Notes: generated by a model not told the origin, from the letters alone. A stretch of 64,000 bases of DNA from Cherax quadricarinatus (GCF_038502225.1 NC_091372.1:10057290-10121289), one strand, 5' to 3'. Positions 54,101-60,720 are shown, numbered from the stretch's first letter. A program made the numbers and translations.

Positions 54101-55538
54101 TCTTATCCAAAGTGTTTTTATAAAGTCATAACTTTCCAGGAAGAATCGACCACCTTTATAAAGGGTGGCTAATTAAGTGCTGCGGCCTTCTGACGTTACA
54201 GAGGGAAGTAAGTTAGCAACTTAGGACAGGCTACTTGACATCTAGGACACTTCACACTACTTGACCCTCTCCTGTCTCTAGATAGTTCACACCATATCAA
54301 ATCTATCTGTTTGAGCATATTATTGCTGTTGCAAGCCAAGAGAGTTCTCATTTTCACTCTCCAAGTCTCTGCTCACCATTAGGTCTAACCTGTGTATGAA
54401 TTCTGCCCATAGTATAAATACTGAACATACTTTCTGATGTTGGGGATATATGTTAAACCAAAACTGCTCTAGTGATATTATAGTAATGGTTTAGAAAACC
54501 GTCATGTAGATGTATAAGACACGTGCAACATTTCACCAACCAATGGTTTTTACCAGTCCAATACAGAGAGAAACATCTTCAACCGGTTTTCTCTGTACTG
54601 AACTAATAAAACCACTGGTTGGCTAAATGTTGTCATAATAAAGAAACATAAGTGAAGCATACGTCTATTTTCTTCATTAATCTTTGCTCTAACAGGCGGT
54701 CTTGTACTCCAGGTATTTTGAAGGTATTTGGGCTCATAATGTAGAACTTAACGTGCAAGAATGTAGTACTGGGAAAGGTACGCCTGTAAGTGAATCTCCT
54801 TCAGCTATCTTCTGTGTAAGTGAAATCCTTAATAAACGAAGCATAATGTGAATTAGATAAACTAAAGGGAGGAGGGGGCACAGAACAACTGAAGCACTGA
54901 ATTTATTATTATTAAGGATTCGCCGGTATTCTCCCGGCCCGGGCCTTTTCCAAGTGGTGGCCCGGTCTTGGCTCCCTCTTTAGGGAGTGTCTGAGACCTA
55001 AGTCTCCCATGGGAGGAGGCACAAGTACCTCCTCATCTTTGGGACCAACTGTCCCCAGGCCTAGCCACAAGCTAGGCCTCTCTGGTCTGCCATCCCCGCC
55101 CCAAGGGGGGTAATGGGAATGACAGTCTTATGAGCTAAAGGCTCGGGCTCAGGCACCTACCCTACCCTAGAAGGGCTGGGCATGGTGTCGATCAAGTACT
55201 GAACTTAAGGAGATAATTCAAAACAAGAAGTATTACGTAAAAGTTGAGAAACAGAGAAAATAAATAATCTTACCCAGTGCTTGGTAATGATTTGAAATCA
55301 TTTTCATCATCGTCATCATCTTCATAGCTGTCATTTTCATCGTCTACACGGAACTTTTTCACTTCCCTGCTGGAGTCCTCCTCCTCATCGTCATCATCAT
55401 CATCGAAGTCTTCTTCCTCTTCATCGTCCTGTAATGTACTTGGGACTTGGTCGAGGGATTCTGTAAGCGACCAAGAATCCTGCGGAGGTTCAGCTGGGAC
55501 ATCAGCTGTATCTAGTTCCTCGACCACCACCGGCGACC
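29797..55538 (-). CDS. Gene 2: acidic N-glycosylated protein, icarapin-like?, 5' partial
   Basis: Minus-strand exons 55538-55274, 51326-51286, 47524-47325, 46531-46379, 39951-39796 and 30117-29797 join in one frame: 2 spare bases, 377 codons and a TAA. All five introns are GT-AG with phases 2, 1, 0, 0 and 0. The protein starts with a Glu/Asp-rich region (a run near DDEEEEDFDDDDDD), then has an aromatic/Pro-rich block (FGFGFNPPIFPNFPGLP). A block with NST, NGS and NTT sequons around HVVNGSRVEVNTT follows, then an acidic and polar tail with an NLT sequon. The ST, hydrophobic-V, (D/N)G, V-x-(V/I)N-x-T pattern recalls icarapin-like secreted proteins, known as insect venom or epididymal proteins. 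This assignment is tentative. A signal-peptide exon should lie above 55538 but was not found. Confidence 0.78.
30436..30576 (-). repeat. Family E element
   Basis: Reverse-complement copy in gene 2's last intron. Hairpin 1 (gtcaggaaac / gtttcctgac) is intact. Confidence 0.82.
30577..30747. other. Unique flank of the satellite
   Basis: No gene or repeat was recognised before the first GTTACTGTAAC unit. Confidence 0.4.
30748..35720. repeat. 40-bp satellite, about 124 copies, with block duplications
   Basis: The unit is built from 'atgttactgtaacacctgta' and 'tttgttattgttacccctgt'. It contains the palindrome GTTACTGTAAC. Rare variants recur at fixed distances: tttgtgattg (31821, 32581), tttgctattg (32101, 32861) and atgttcctgt (32361, 33121) are 760 bp apart. 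A two-base deletion near 33520 recurs 1078 bp later near 34598. These are block duplications of 19 and about 27 units. Confidence 0.97.
35721..35960. repeat. Transition zone with 21-bp units
   Basis: Units such as 'tgtgttactgtaacacctgt' plus one base keep half of the 40-bp unit and already show the tgtatgtgtta phrase of the next array. Confidence 0.85.
35961..38636. repeat. 16-bp satellite with higher-order units
   Basis: The unit tgtgttaacccctgaa is repeated about 165 times, each with a GTTAAC palindrome. Variants (gaa, gta, gac, and ccactgta) are irregular at first. From about 37800 they settle into recurring 48- and 64-bp groups: cctgac, ccactgta, cctgta, with or without cctgaa. Confidence 0.96.
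38637..39117. other. No gene; short hairpin of family K type
   Basis: A perfect hairpin, ttgaagcctatcgac / gtcgataggcttcaa, lies near 38997-39032. 'gggctcttgatccaaagaat' near 38805 matches a fragment also seen near 7700 and 15710. Confidence 0.5.
39118..39210 (+). repeat. Family E fragment
   Basis: Only the 'ctggagcttttggtcatctg' to 'taccggtccaccc' tail remains. Confidence 0.65.
39218..39345 (+). repeat. Family E element, decayed
   Basis: 'ggttcgtcagtaaacacgat' and 'gacgcgggtcttagtcatat' are present. Hairpin 1 is weakened. Confidence 0.68.
39639..39712. repeat. AGC/AAC/AGT triplet-rich tandem repeat
   Basis: Units of agcagcaacagt type are repeated about five times, just downstream (minus strand) of gene 2's 39796 donor, within the intron. 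Confidence 0.85.
39796..39951 (-). CDS. Gene 2 exon (52 codons)
   Basis: The acceptor gcttaatgtcaacag and donor GAG|gtcagt (minus strand) bound a phase 0 to phase 0 exon. The peptide is Glu/Pro-rich with two LPEV motifs 20 residues apart (PPLPEVENE, STLPEVDPK). Reading on past the donor meets a stop after five codons, which supports splicing here. Confidence 0.78.
39965..40075. repeat. Family D fragment
   Basis: 'tacttaggtataggtccaca' and 'ccaaaagagtcagaca' follow the D motif order, decayed. Confidence 0.5.
40130..40640 (+). repeat. Family C element split by family G
   Basis: C sequence on both sides (ending 'gggagagtaccagcgaatca') is interrupted by the G element at 40328-40488. The region appears to contain partial tandem C sequence at its start. 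Confidence 0.75.
40328..40488 (+). repeat. Family G retroposon nested in C, target duplication
   Basis: It ends in (ATA)n. The direct repeat taggcctggg flanks it at 40318-40327 and 40489-40498. Confidence 0.82.
40742..40935. repeat. Family K element
   Basis: 'gggggtttaaagcctattaa', 'gaggatcattaaggc' and 'attaaaggaaactctcagca' follow the family K order. Confidence 0.6.
40963..41085. repeat. Inverted pair of hammerhead-like modules
   Basis: 'atgacgtttcggtc' (left) and 'gaccgaaacgtcat' (right) are exact reverse complements within longer imperfect arms that end in ctcgcacataag and tatgtgcgggt. The right arm has a perfect GGTCC / GGACC stem before GAAAC. Confidence 0.6.
41095..41580. repeat. Family L dispersed repeat
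   Basis: The block 'cccaccgaggcagggtaact' through 'gtgcctgcactctgaaggaa' has a partial reverse partner at 61893-62115 ('gagggagggtgacccaagaa', 'ctccaggactcaagtcaggc'). A minus frame of 128 codons runs across it with no recognised domain and is probably accidental. Confidence 0.6.
41615..41975 (+). repeat. Family F LINE 3' fragment, split by family G
   Basis: LINE 3' sequence at 41615-41749 resumes at 41930 ('gaccgggccgcgggggcgct') and ends 'ctctccatgtatac'. Confidence 0.82.
41750..41915 (-). repeat. Family G retroposon, exact target duplication
   Basis: The 166-bp unit has its (TTA)n end at the low-coordinate side. The 14-bp direct repeat gaggcctagtcaca is at 41736-41749 and 41916-41929. 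The unit carries no ORF. Confidence 0.9.
42140..42235 (-). repeat. Family A terminal block
   Basis: 'gtaccccatacccatcctgt' and 'ttacagaggtacataatggg' are the reverse complement of the A end. Confidence 0.78.
42236..42634. other. No gene; short hairpin
   Basis: A short hairpin, gccactagcat / atgctagtggc, lies near 42381-42411. The remainder is AT-rich. The 144-codon frame starting at 42007 crosses LINE and A sequence and is not a gene. Confidence 0.5.
42648..42805 (-). repeat. Family G retroposon, exact target duplication
   Basis: The 13-bp direct repeat ttaaacagaataa is at 42635-42647 and 42806-42818. The (TTA)n end is at the low side, as in 41750-41915. Confidence 0.9.
42878..43275 (+). 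repeat. Interstitial (TTAGG)n array, about 80 units
   Basis: TTAGG pentamers with scattered AAGGT, GATTAGG and AGATAAG variants run directly into an E element. The arthropod telomere motif is the same, but here it sits at the usual 5' end of family E and inside a gene 2 intron. Confidence 0.93.
43276..43395 (+). repeat. Family E element joined to the TTAGG array
   Basis: 'aagtaaggtttatcaggaaa' continues into the decayed hairpins and the 'gccttccgcaggcttagcg' tail. Confidence 0.8.
43396..43685. other. No gene recognised
   Basis: The sequence becomes AT-rich before the 35-bp array. The minus-strand 89-codon frame has no recognisable domain. Confidence 0.4.
43686..44106. repeat. 35-bp GC-rich satellite, 12 copies
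   Basis: The unit is cttctggggcccctccggga plus ttagggaccctcaag. It contains ggggcccc and ccgg palindromes. Confidence 0.95.
44140..44305. repeat. Family D fragment followed by a family C fragment
   Basis: 'tttggataatcgcaggtaat' and 'gatgtgtacctaaacctat' are D-like. 'tcgcctgtactgtcccggcc' to 'cagatggtgacccagcc' is the minus-strand C end. Confidence 0.6.
44602..44700 (-). repeat. Family B SINE, truncated
   Basis: The 3' body end only: 'gatttttaaccccggagggt' to 'caggatgccacccacacc'. Confidence 0.75.
44701..45097. other. No gene recognised; upstream of TATA module
   Basis: 'gatcttgatacaaagaattc' again resembles the gggctcttgatccaaag fragment. Otherwise the stretch is unassigned. Confidence 0.4.
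45098..45268 (+). ncRNA. TATA - hammerhead-like - AATAAA unit
   Basis: TATATAAG (45098-45105) and AATAAA (45263-45268) bracket about 160 bp. The 3' end holds consensus CTGATGA (45229-45235), GAAA (45250-45253) and ACGU with cleavage predicted after 45257. Stem I pairs TCC with GGA and AATA with TATT (45222-45228), with a two-base bulge. Stem II (GCCAC with ATAAC) is partly broken here but intact in the minus-strand relative at 25929. The layout resembles an LTR-like unit of a Penelope-like element. No reverse transcriptase is nearby. Confidence 0.55.
45462..45590 (-). repeat. Family E element
   Basis: Reverse-complement copy; hairpin 1 has two changes. Confidence 0.72.
46130..46215 (-). repeat. 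Family M fragment, tRNA-like
   Basis: 'gggtggggttagaagccgcg' and 'actccagaccgtcgcgtt' are the M arm, followed by the M flank 'gcaatcgtgtcattacgatt'. Confidence 0.7.
46379..46531 (-). CDS. Gene 2 exon with glycosylation sequons
   Basis: The acceptor gatgttgtcggcag and donor GAG|gttggt bound 51 codons, phase 0 to phase 0. The peptide has NST, NGS and NTT sequons within 20 residues around HVVNGSRVEVNTT. This is the block most like icarapin-type proteins. Confidence 0.8.
46875..46935 (+). repeat. Family E fragment
   Basis: 'tcgtcaggaaacaagacaag' with the rest of hairpin 1; truncated after the second hairpin's first arm. Confidence 0.6.
47055..47115 (+). repeat. Family E fragment
   Basis: 'attcgtcaggaaacaggata' plus 'gtgtttcctgtcacgggtcc'. 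Confidence 0.6.
47140..47285. repeat. 146-bp foldback hairpin beside a gene 2 donor
   Basis: Arms of about 70 bases (atattaaccgagaggtacta / tagtacctctcggttaatat, and aaagtgcttcctgta / tacaggaagcacttt) meet at a five-base centre. The nearest arm ends 39 bases from the gene 2 exon end at 47325, inside the intron. Confidence 0.88.
47325..47524 (-). CDS. Gene 2 exon, aromatic/Pro-rich
   Basis: The acceptor tattcatcaacag and donor CCG|gtaggt bound 200 nt, phase 1 in and phase 0 out. The peptide has LQLIRRLLGLTP, GLWDVPG, a KR dibasic site and FGFGFNPPIFPNF. The first codon is completed by the last base of the 41-nt exon. Confidence 0.82.
47636..47976. repeat. 27-29-bp minisatellite, part 1
   Basis: The unit is 'ttggtataaactagggtata' plus ttctctg or tttctgctg. 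It is interrupted by a LINE and resumes at 49688. Confidence 0.93.
47977..49687 (-). mobile_element. Family F LINE (CR1/jockey-like), 5' truncated
   Basis: A 1.71 kb insert splits one minisatellite. Its 3' end (low coordinate) carries the doubled 'tttacctggag'-type repeat seen at every F copy, and no poly(A). The 5' end stops inside the ORF, so the endonuclease part is missing. Confidence 0.92.
48012..49682 (-). CDS. LINE reverse transcriptase, C-terminal 556 residues
   Basis: This is the reverse transcriptase of a non-LTR retrotransposon, which copies its RNA at a nicked target. Visible motifs, in order, are NYRPIALTS (about 86-94), GFRTGRSC (124-131), YTDFAKAFD (motif A, about 156-164), SVPQGTVLAPILF (214-226), FADD catalytic motif (245-248) and DLGVIMSEDL. 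The typical C-terminal LEYCCTLTAPF and LERRRERY blocks follow. The frame is open to its stop. The upstream endonuclease domain and natural start are absent because of 5' truncation, so the first Met is not the original start. The two-D catalytic site and VPQG style fit the CR1/jockey group. The exact clade is not certain. Confidence 0.9.
   Translation of the reverse strand: MINTSLSDVILTPNDFEQAINDMPMHSAPGPDSWNSVFIKNCKKPLSRAFSILWRGSMDTGVVPQLLKTTDIAPLHKGGSKATAKNYRPIALTSHIIKIFERVLRSKITTHLETHQLHNPGQHGFRTGRSCLSQLLDHYDKVLNALEDKKNADVIYTDFAKAFDKCDHGVIAHKMRAKGITGKVGRWIYNFLTNRTQRVVVNRVKSEAATVKSSVPQGTVLAPILFLILISDIDKDVSHSTVSSFADDTRICMTVSSIADTARLQADINQIFQWAAENNMKFNDEKFQLLRYGKHEEIKSSSEYKTNSGHKIERNTNVKDLGVIMSEDLTFKDHNIVSIASARKMTGWIMRTFKTREAKPMMTLFRSLVLSRLEYCCTLTAPFKAGEIADLENVQRTFTARITEIKHLNYWERLRFLNLYSLERRRERYKIIYTWKILEGLVPNLHTKITHYESKRLGRRCTIPPMKSRGVTSTLRDHTISVRGPRLFNCLPAHIRGITNRPLAVFKLALDKHLKSVPDQPGCGSYVGLRAASSNSLVNQALIHQEAWSQTGPRGR
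49688..49985. repeat. 27-29-bp minisatellite, part 2
   Basis: Eleven or so units with the same consensus as 47636-47976. This side is nearly all of the shorter ttctctg type. Confidence 0.93.
49986..50205. other. No gene recognised
   Basis: AT-rich intron sequence. A possible decayed family E trace (aggtgtctccagacacggga) lies near 50062. Confidence 0.4.
50206..50290 (+). repeat. Fragment of the LTR family, divergent
   Basis: 'tgtgatgcagttcggatggg' and 'cctaattatatggtcacacc' match the first 80 bp of the LTR at 20092, with about 15-20 percent change and one small deletion. It shows that the LTR family has older members. Confidence 0.75.
50355..50510 (-). repeat. Family E element
   Basis: Reverse-complement copy ending 'ttacctaacctaacct', the TTAGG side. 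Confidence 0.83.
50545..50672. repeat. Family M foldback, compact
   Basis: 'gggtggggttagaacccgcg' on the left and 'gcgggttctaaccccaccc' on the right are inverted copies around cagtggctaacg. Each arm holds the tRNA-like M end with a B-box-like ggttctaacc. Confidence 0.8.
50911..50992. repeat. 27-bp tandem repeat, three copies
   Basis: The unit 'atcaaggtacctccattgag' plus gggttcc resembles the end of family G (atcaaggaaccttccttga), so it probably arose from a G fragment. Confidence 0.85.
51120..51280 (+). repeat. Divergent family G element
   Basis: 'cccttgatgccggtgagagg', 'aaggaactggacttgatctc' and 'gtgatcccacgggtttag' follow the G order. It ends beside the donor of the 41-nt exon. Confidence 0.6.
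51286..51326 (-). CDS. Gene 2 micro-exon, 41 nt
   Basis: The acceptor aaatattcaacag and donor TTG|gtgagt (minus strand) are both good. It completes the phase 2 codon of the previous exon with one base, adds 13 codons (S-G-E-S-F-K-E-T-R-R-R-L-I), and leaves one base that with the next exon's AG gives Glu. No direct join of the neighbouring exons keeps the frame. Confidence 0.75.
51468..51655. repeat. Family K element
   Basis: 'ggttaatggagtttaaaacc', 'cacgagggtcatttagg', 'ataggga' and the end 'tctcagtgtatata'. The short hairpin around 'ctgagagaaatacacctctc' is typical. Confidence 0.65.
51661..51800. repeat. Perfect 140-bp palindrome
   Basis: Bases 51661-51730 are the exact reverse complement of 51731-51800, with no spacer and no mismatch by block-by-block reading. 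The centre is ggaaccttgatcaaggttcc. The arms contain CGTTTCGGTCC / GGACCGAAACG, the core of the hammerhead-like class. Confidence 0.95.
52166..53072. repeat. 33-bp satellite, about 27 copies
   Basis: The unit is 'agtagacagcctctatacat' plus ttccttctacgtt. Because 33 is a multiple of three, frames of 311 and 198 codons stay open (SFYVSRQPLYI repeats). Early units have indels, and no promoter, signal or splice context is seen, so it is not called a gene. Confidence 0.95.
53110..53325 (-). repeat. Family H LINE 3' end with terminal foldback
   Basis: 'tcaggtctaactcacactca' to 'tatttttagaactacaaaac' is the H 3' region. At the low end, ttggacctgcctcgcatggg and its reverse complement flank a short loop, giving a 20+ bp hairpin that looks like an inverted-end insertion. 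Confidence 0.75.
53326..53640. other. Unassigned; open minus frame of 79 codons
   Basis: The minus-strand frame 53558-53319 is open but joins the H LINE end. A possible 40-nt exon with splice-like borders lies near 53540, but its length does not fit gene 2's phase. Confidence 0.3.
53641..53760. repeat. Family K fragment
   Basis: 'cagccttattgaccttcgta' and 'aaaccccattaaccaatcaa' are the K motifs on the opposite strand. Confidence 0.5.
53761..54514. other. No gene recognised
   Basis: 'cgtacgacagtagcccgaaacatcgtca' type sequence near 54066 may be a decayed GAAAC module. Otherwise the stretch is unassigned. Confidence 0.35.
54515..54650. repeat. Inverted pair of decayed hammerhead-like modules
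   Basis: The left half (minus strand) reads TATTGGA, CTGGTAA, a stem, then GAAAT. The right half (plus) reads CTAATAA, ACCACTGGTTGG, then TAAAT and AATAAAG. Both derive from the 45222 type and lie head to head. Confidence 0.5.
54902..55193 (-). repeat. Family C retroposon
   Basis: Minus-strand copy. The flanks aagcactgaa (54892-54901) and aagtactgaa (55194-55203) form a 10-bp target duplication with one mismatch. Confidence 0.85.
55274..55538 (-). CDS. Gene 2 acidic exon (first one found)
   Basis: The acceptor ttttgcttccactag and donor CTGG|gtaaga bound 265 nt: two bases of a split codon, 87 codons and two bases. About 40 percent of the residues are Asp or Glu, with runs such as DDEEEEDFDDDDDDEEE. 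The phase requires an upstream exon ending in one spare base, as after a signal peptide. Confidence 0.8.
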
Positions 55539-55743
55539 CTAGTGGAAGCAAAACAAGTTTATTTCAGTTACCCTCGTACCTCGCGACCTCTGTTGACAGG
55601 AGGGCACATTTATAAAAGTTACCCTCTAACTTCGCGACTGTTGGCAGAAGACATTTATAATTGTTACCTATCATACCTCGTGACTATTGTCAGAAGACAT
55701 TTATAAAAGTTACCCTTTTACTTCATGACTGTTGGAAGGAGAA

Positions 55744-56062
55744 TTTACTATTATTAAAAATTCCCCGGTATACTCCCGGCCCGGGCCCTTTCCAAGTGGT
55801 GGCCCGGCCTTGGCTCCCTCTTTAGGGAGTGTCTGAGACCTAAGTCTTCCATGGGAGGAGGCACAAGTACCTCATCTTTGGGACCAACTGTCCGCAGGCC
55901 TAGCCACAGTCCCCGCCCTCACGGGGCTCGTAGGGAGAAGCTAGGCCTCTCTGGTCTGCCATCCCCGCCCCAAGGGGGTTACTGGGAATGACAGTCTTGT
56001 GAGCTGCAAGCTCTGGCTCAGGCACCTACCCTGCCCTAGAAGGGCTGGGCATGGTGTCGATC
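55744..56062 (-). repeat. Family C retroposon
   Basis: The target duplication ggaaggagaa is at 55734-55743 and 56063-56072. It carries an internal 'ctcacggggctcgtaggga' stretch that the copies at 5840 and 61222 lack. Confidence 0.86.
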
Positions 56063-56134
56063 GGAAGGAGAACACATTTATAAAAGTTACCCTCTTACCT
56101 CGCAACTGTTGCCACAAGACATTAATAATAAATT

Positions 56135-56375
56135 TACCTGGTGGCATAAGCTCTCGCTTCACACGGTGAGTGTCCGGGTTCGATTCCCGGCGAAGGGGTA
56201 GAAACATTGGGCGTGTTTCCTTAAACCGGTTGTCTATGTTCACCCATCAGTAAAATAGGTACCTGGGTGTTAGTGGACTGGTGTGGGTCGCATCCTGGGA
56301 TAAAACTGACCTAATTTTCCCGAAATTCTCAGCATAGGAAGCGGCTTTCTATATACATAGTAGGTACGAGAAATT
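56135..56375 (+). repeat. Family B SINE, second subfamily, clean head
   Basis: The tRNA-like head is readable (ctcgcttcacacggtgagtg, B box gggttcgattcccgg). The body ends with 'gaagcggctttctatataca'. Confidence 0.82.
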
Positions 56376-56489
56376 ATTTCACAAGGTCTTTCCTCCGTCC
56401 ATCAATTATTGAATAATTTAGATATACATTAATTTTGATATAGAGATGTGGATTTGTATTTCTAAAACACAATACAAAAGGTGCCTTAA

Positions 56490-56585
56490 AGGGGTGGAGT
56501 GGTAGGCCTGTGGAAGGCCTCGGTCAGATGACCAAAAGCTCTAGTGGCGAGTCATCATATGACTAAAACCTGTGTCAGGAAACGA
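56490..56585 (-). repeat. Family E element, truncated
   Basis: 'ggggtggagtggtaggcctg' to 'gtgtcaggaaacg', then cut off at hairpin 1. Confidence 0.72.
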
Positions 56586-56627
56586 ATACGAGACATGTGG
56601 GTTTTTTCAAGTCATGGGTCACATGAT

Positions 56628-59600
56628 GGGTCACAGCATACTGCCAGCCCACACATGGGACACATGATGGGTCACACAACATACTGCCAGGCCACACATG
56701 GGACACATGATGGGTCACACAGCAGCTGCCAGCCCACACATGGGACACATGATGGGTCACACAGCATACTGCCAGCCCACACATGGGACACATGATGGGT
56801 CACACAACATACTGCCAGCCCACACATGGGACACATGATGGGTCACACAGCAGCTGCCAGCCCACACATGGGACACATGATGGGTCACACAGCAGCTGCC
56901 AGCCCACACATGGGACACATGATGGGTCACACAACATACTGCCAGGCCACACATGGGACACATGATGGGTCACACAACATACTGCCAGGCCACACATGGG
57001 ACACATGATGGGTCACACAACATACTGCCAGGCCACACATGGGACACATGATGGGTCACACAACATACTGCCAGGCCACACATGGGACACATGATGGGTC
57101 ACACAACATACTGCCAGGCCACACATGGGACACATGATGGGTCACACAGCATACTGCCAGGCCACACATGGGACACATGATGGGTCACACAGCATACTGC
57201 CAGGCCACACATGGGTCACATGATGGGTCACACAGCAGCTGCCAGCCCACACATGGGACACATGATGGGTCACACAGCAGCTGCCAGCCCACACATGGGA
57301 CACATGATGGGTCACACAACATACTGCCAGCCCACACATGGGACACATGATGGGTCACACAACATACTGCCAGCCCACACATGGGACACATGATGGGTCA
57401 CACAACATACTGCCAGGCCACACATGGGACACATGATGGGTCACACAACATACTGCCAGGCCACACATGGGACACATGATGGGTCACACAACATACTGCC
57501 AGGCCACACATGGGACACATGATGGGTCACACAACATACTGCCAGGCCACACATGGGACACATGATGGGTCACACAGCAGCTGCCAGCCCACACATGGGA
57601 CACATGATGGGTCACACAACATACTGCCAGCCCACACATGGGTCACATGATGGGTCACAGCATACTGCCAGCCCACACATGGGACACATGATGGGTCACA
57701 CAGCATACTGCCAGCCCACACATGGGACACATGATGGGTCACACAGCAGCTGCCAGCCCACACATGGGACACATGATGGGTCACACAGCATACTGCCAGG
57801 CCACACATGGGACACATGATGGGTCACACAGCAGCTGCCAGGCCACACATGGGACACATGATGGGTCACACAGCATACTGCCAGGCCACACATGGGTCAC
57901 ATGATGGGTCACACAGCATACTGCCAGCCCACACATGGGTCACATGATGGGTCACACAGCATACTGCCAGGCCACACATGGGACACATGATGGGTCACAC
58001 AGCATACTGCCAGCCCACACATGGGACACATGATGGGTCACACAGCATACTGCCAGCCCACACATGGGACACATGATGGGTCACACAGCATACTGCCAGG
58101 CCACACATGGGACACATGATGGGTCACACAGCAGCTGCCAGCCCACACATGGGACACATGATGGGTCACACAGCAGCTGCCAGCCCACACATGGGTCACA
58201 TGATGGGTCACAGCATACTGCCAGCCCACACATGGGACACATGATGGGTCACAGCATACTGCCAGCCCACACATGGGTCACATGATGGGTCACACAACAT
58301 GCTGCCAGGCCACACATGGGACACATGATGGGTCACACAGCAGCTGCCAGGCCACACATGGGACACATGATGGGTCACAGCATACTGCCAGCCCACACAT
58401 GGGACACATGATGGGTCACACAACATGCTGCCAGGCCACACATGGGACCCATGATGGGTCACACCGCAGCTGCCAGGCCACACATGGGAAACATGATGGG
58501 TCACACAGCAGCTGCCAGCCCACACATGGGACACATGATGGGTCACACAGCAGCTGCAAGCCCACACATGGGACACATGATGGGTCACACAGCAGCTGCC
58601 AGCCCACACATGGGTCACATGATGGGTCACACAGCATACTGCCAGGCCACACATGGGACACATGATGGGTCACACAGCAGCTGCCAGCCCACACATGGGA
58701 CACATGATGGGTCACACAGCAGCTGCCAGCCCACACATGGGACACATGATGGGTCACACAGCAGCTGCCAGCCCACACATGGGACACATGATGGGTCACA
58801 CAGCAGCTGCCAGGCCACACATGGGACACATGATGGGTCACACAGCAGCTGCCAGCCCACACATGGGACACATGATGGGTCACACAGCAGCTGCCAGCCC
58901 ACACATGGGACACATGATGGGTCACACAGCAGCTGCCAGCCCACACATGGGACACATGATGGGTCACACAGCAGCTGCCAGCCCACACATGGGACACATG
59001 ATGGGTCACACAGCAGCTGCCAGCCCACACATGGGACACATGATGGGTCACACAGCAGCTGCCAGCCCACACATGGGACACATGATGGGTCACACAGCAG
59101 CTGCCAGCCCACACATGGGACACATGATGGGTCACACAGCAGCTGCCAGGCCACACATGGGACACATGATGGGTCACACAGCAGCTGCCAGCCCACACAT
59201 GGGACACATGATGGGTCACACAGCAGCTGCCAGCCCACACATGGGACACATGATGGGTCACACAGCAGCTGCCAGCCCACACATGGGACACATGATGGGT
59301 CACACAGCAGCTGCCAGCCCACACATGGGACACATGATGGGTCACACAGCAGCTGCCAGGCCACACATGGGACACATGATGGGTCACACAGCAGCTGCCA
59401 GCCCACACATGGGACACATGATGGGTCACACAGCAGCTGCCAGCCCACACATGGGACACATGATGGGTCACACAGCAGCTGCCAGCCCACACATGGGACA
59501 CATGATGGGTCACACAGCAGCTGCCAGCCCACACATGGGACACATGATGGGTCACACAGCAGCTGCCAGGCCACACATGGGACACATGATGGGTCACACA

Positions 59601-60176
59601 GCAGCTGCCAGCCCACACATGGGACACATGATGGGTCACACAGCAGCTGCCAGCCCACACATGGGACACATGATGGGTCACACAGCAGCTGCCAGCCCAC
59701 ACATGGGACACATGATGGGTCACACAGCAGCTGCCAGCCCACACATGGGACACATGATGGGTCACACAGCAGCTGCCAGGCCACACATGGGACACATGAT
59801 GGGTCACACAGCAGCTGCCAGCCCACACATGGGACACATGATGGGTCACACAGCAGCTGCCAGCCCACACATGGGACACATGATGGGTCACACAGCAGCT
59901 GCCAGCCCACACATGGGACACATGATGGGTCACACAGCAGCTGCCAGCCCACACATGGGACACATGATGGGTCACACAGCAGCTGCCAGGCCACACATGG
60001 GACACATGATGGGTCACACAGCAGCTGCCAGCCCACACATGGGACACATGATGGGTCACACAGCAGCTGCCAGCCCACACATGGGACACATGATGGGTCA
60101 CACAGCAGCTGCCAGCCCACACATGGGACACATGATGGGTCACACAGCAGCTGCCAGCCCACACATGGGACATATG
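56628..60176. repeat. 42/43-bp satellite, about 84 copies, higher-order pattern
   Basis: The unit is gggacacatgatgggtcaca plus cagcagctgccagcccacacat (42 bp), or a 43-bp form with catactgcc. The first 2 kb mixes both lengths. After about 58640 nearly all units are 42 bp, so frames of 627 (+), 514 (+), 585 (-) and 526 (-) codons stay open together. Coding in four frames at once is not credible. A ccaggcc variant recurs every 210 bp (59141, 59351, 59561, 59771, 59981), a five-unit higher-order repeat. Confidence 0.97.
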
Positions 60177-60333
60177 GTTGGTTACATAGCCAGGTGACAG
60201 CCCACACAGCAGTATCTTATCATCATCGGCTCAGCCTGGTAATCGACTTGAGGTTTCCAGTTAAAGTGTACAATGGTGTATTGTTACTGTATTTGGTAGA
60301 AATACAGGCACGTTTTGCAGAATAAGCTTTGGG

Positions 60334-60365
60334 ACGTTTCGCTCTATGTAGAGCTTTGTCAGGTC
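60334..60365 (-). ncRNA. Hammerhead-like core with perfect stem II
   Basis: The minus strand reads CTGACAA, then GCTCTA / TAGAGC (six perfect pairs, loop CA), then GAAACGTC. A second TAGAGC-type inverted copy lies just above (60373-60386). Stem I pairing was not resolved. Confidence 0.42.
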
Positions 60366-60477
60366 ACCATAAAGCTCTACATAGAGTGATATAGTGTCAC
60401 AATACATGCTTGTTCTGGATCTCATATTAATGCTTGTTGGCAATCTAGCTTACACGAGGTCATCTATTGCAAATAAA

Positions 60478-60720
60478 CCATACCCCCGGCCGGGATTGAA
60501 CCCGCGGTCATAGAGTCTCAAAACTCCAGCCCGTCGCGTTAGCCACTAGACCAGCTAGCCACAATAAGATTCATCCAACTAGGTATATTTCTACACCATA
60601 GGAAAGTTAGCACAGGCACCTCTGTGACCACAAATGCAAGTTTTTACAGACGAATCTCCAGCTAGCGTGGCCGTGACGAACTCTAGCTCAAGTCCCTTCA
60701 CTGCCGTCAACATGACTCAA
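60478..60720 (-). repeat. Family M element, one arm plus centre
   Basis: 'gattgaacccgcggtcatag' and 'actccagcccgtcgcgttag' are the arm. 'ggtatatttctacaccatag' and the centre 'acagacgaatctccagctag' match 16755-17075. The second arm is missing; instead 'gaaatcgtaatgacacg' and its reverse complement flank 60720-60805. Confidence 0.75.

Noticed and set aside
58416..60173. 585-codon minus-strand Cys/Trp-rich ORF
   Set aside because: Same 42-bp satellite artefact.
58442..60325. 627-codon plus-strand ORF of HTHDGSHSSCQ-type repeats
   Set aside because: It lies wholly in the 42-bp satellite. Three other frames on both strands are open over the same bases, and no start context, splice site or signal peptide exists.
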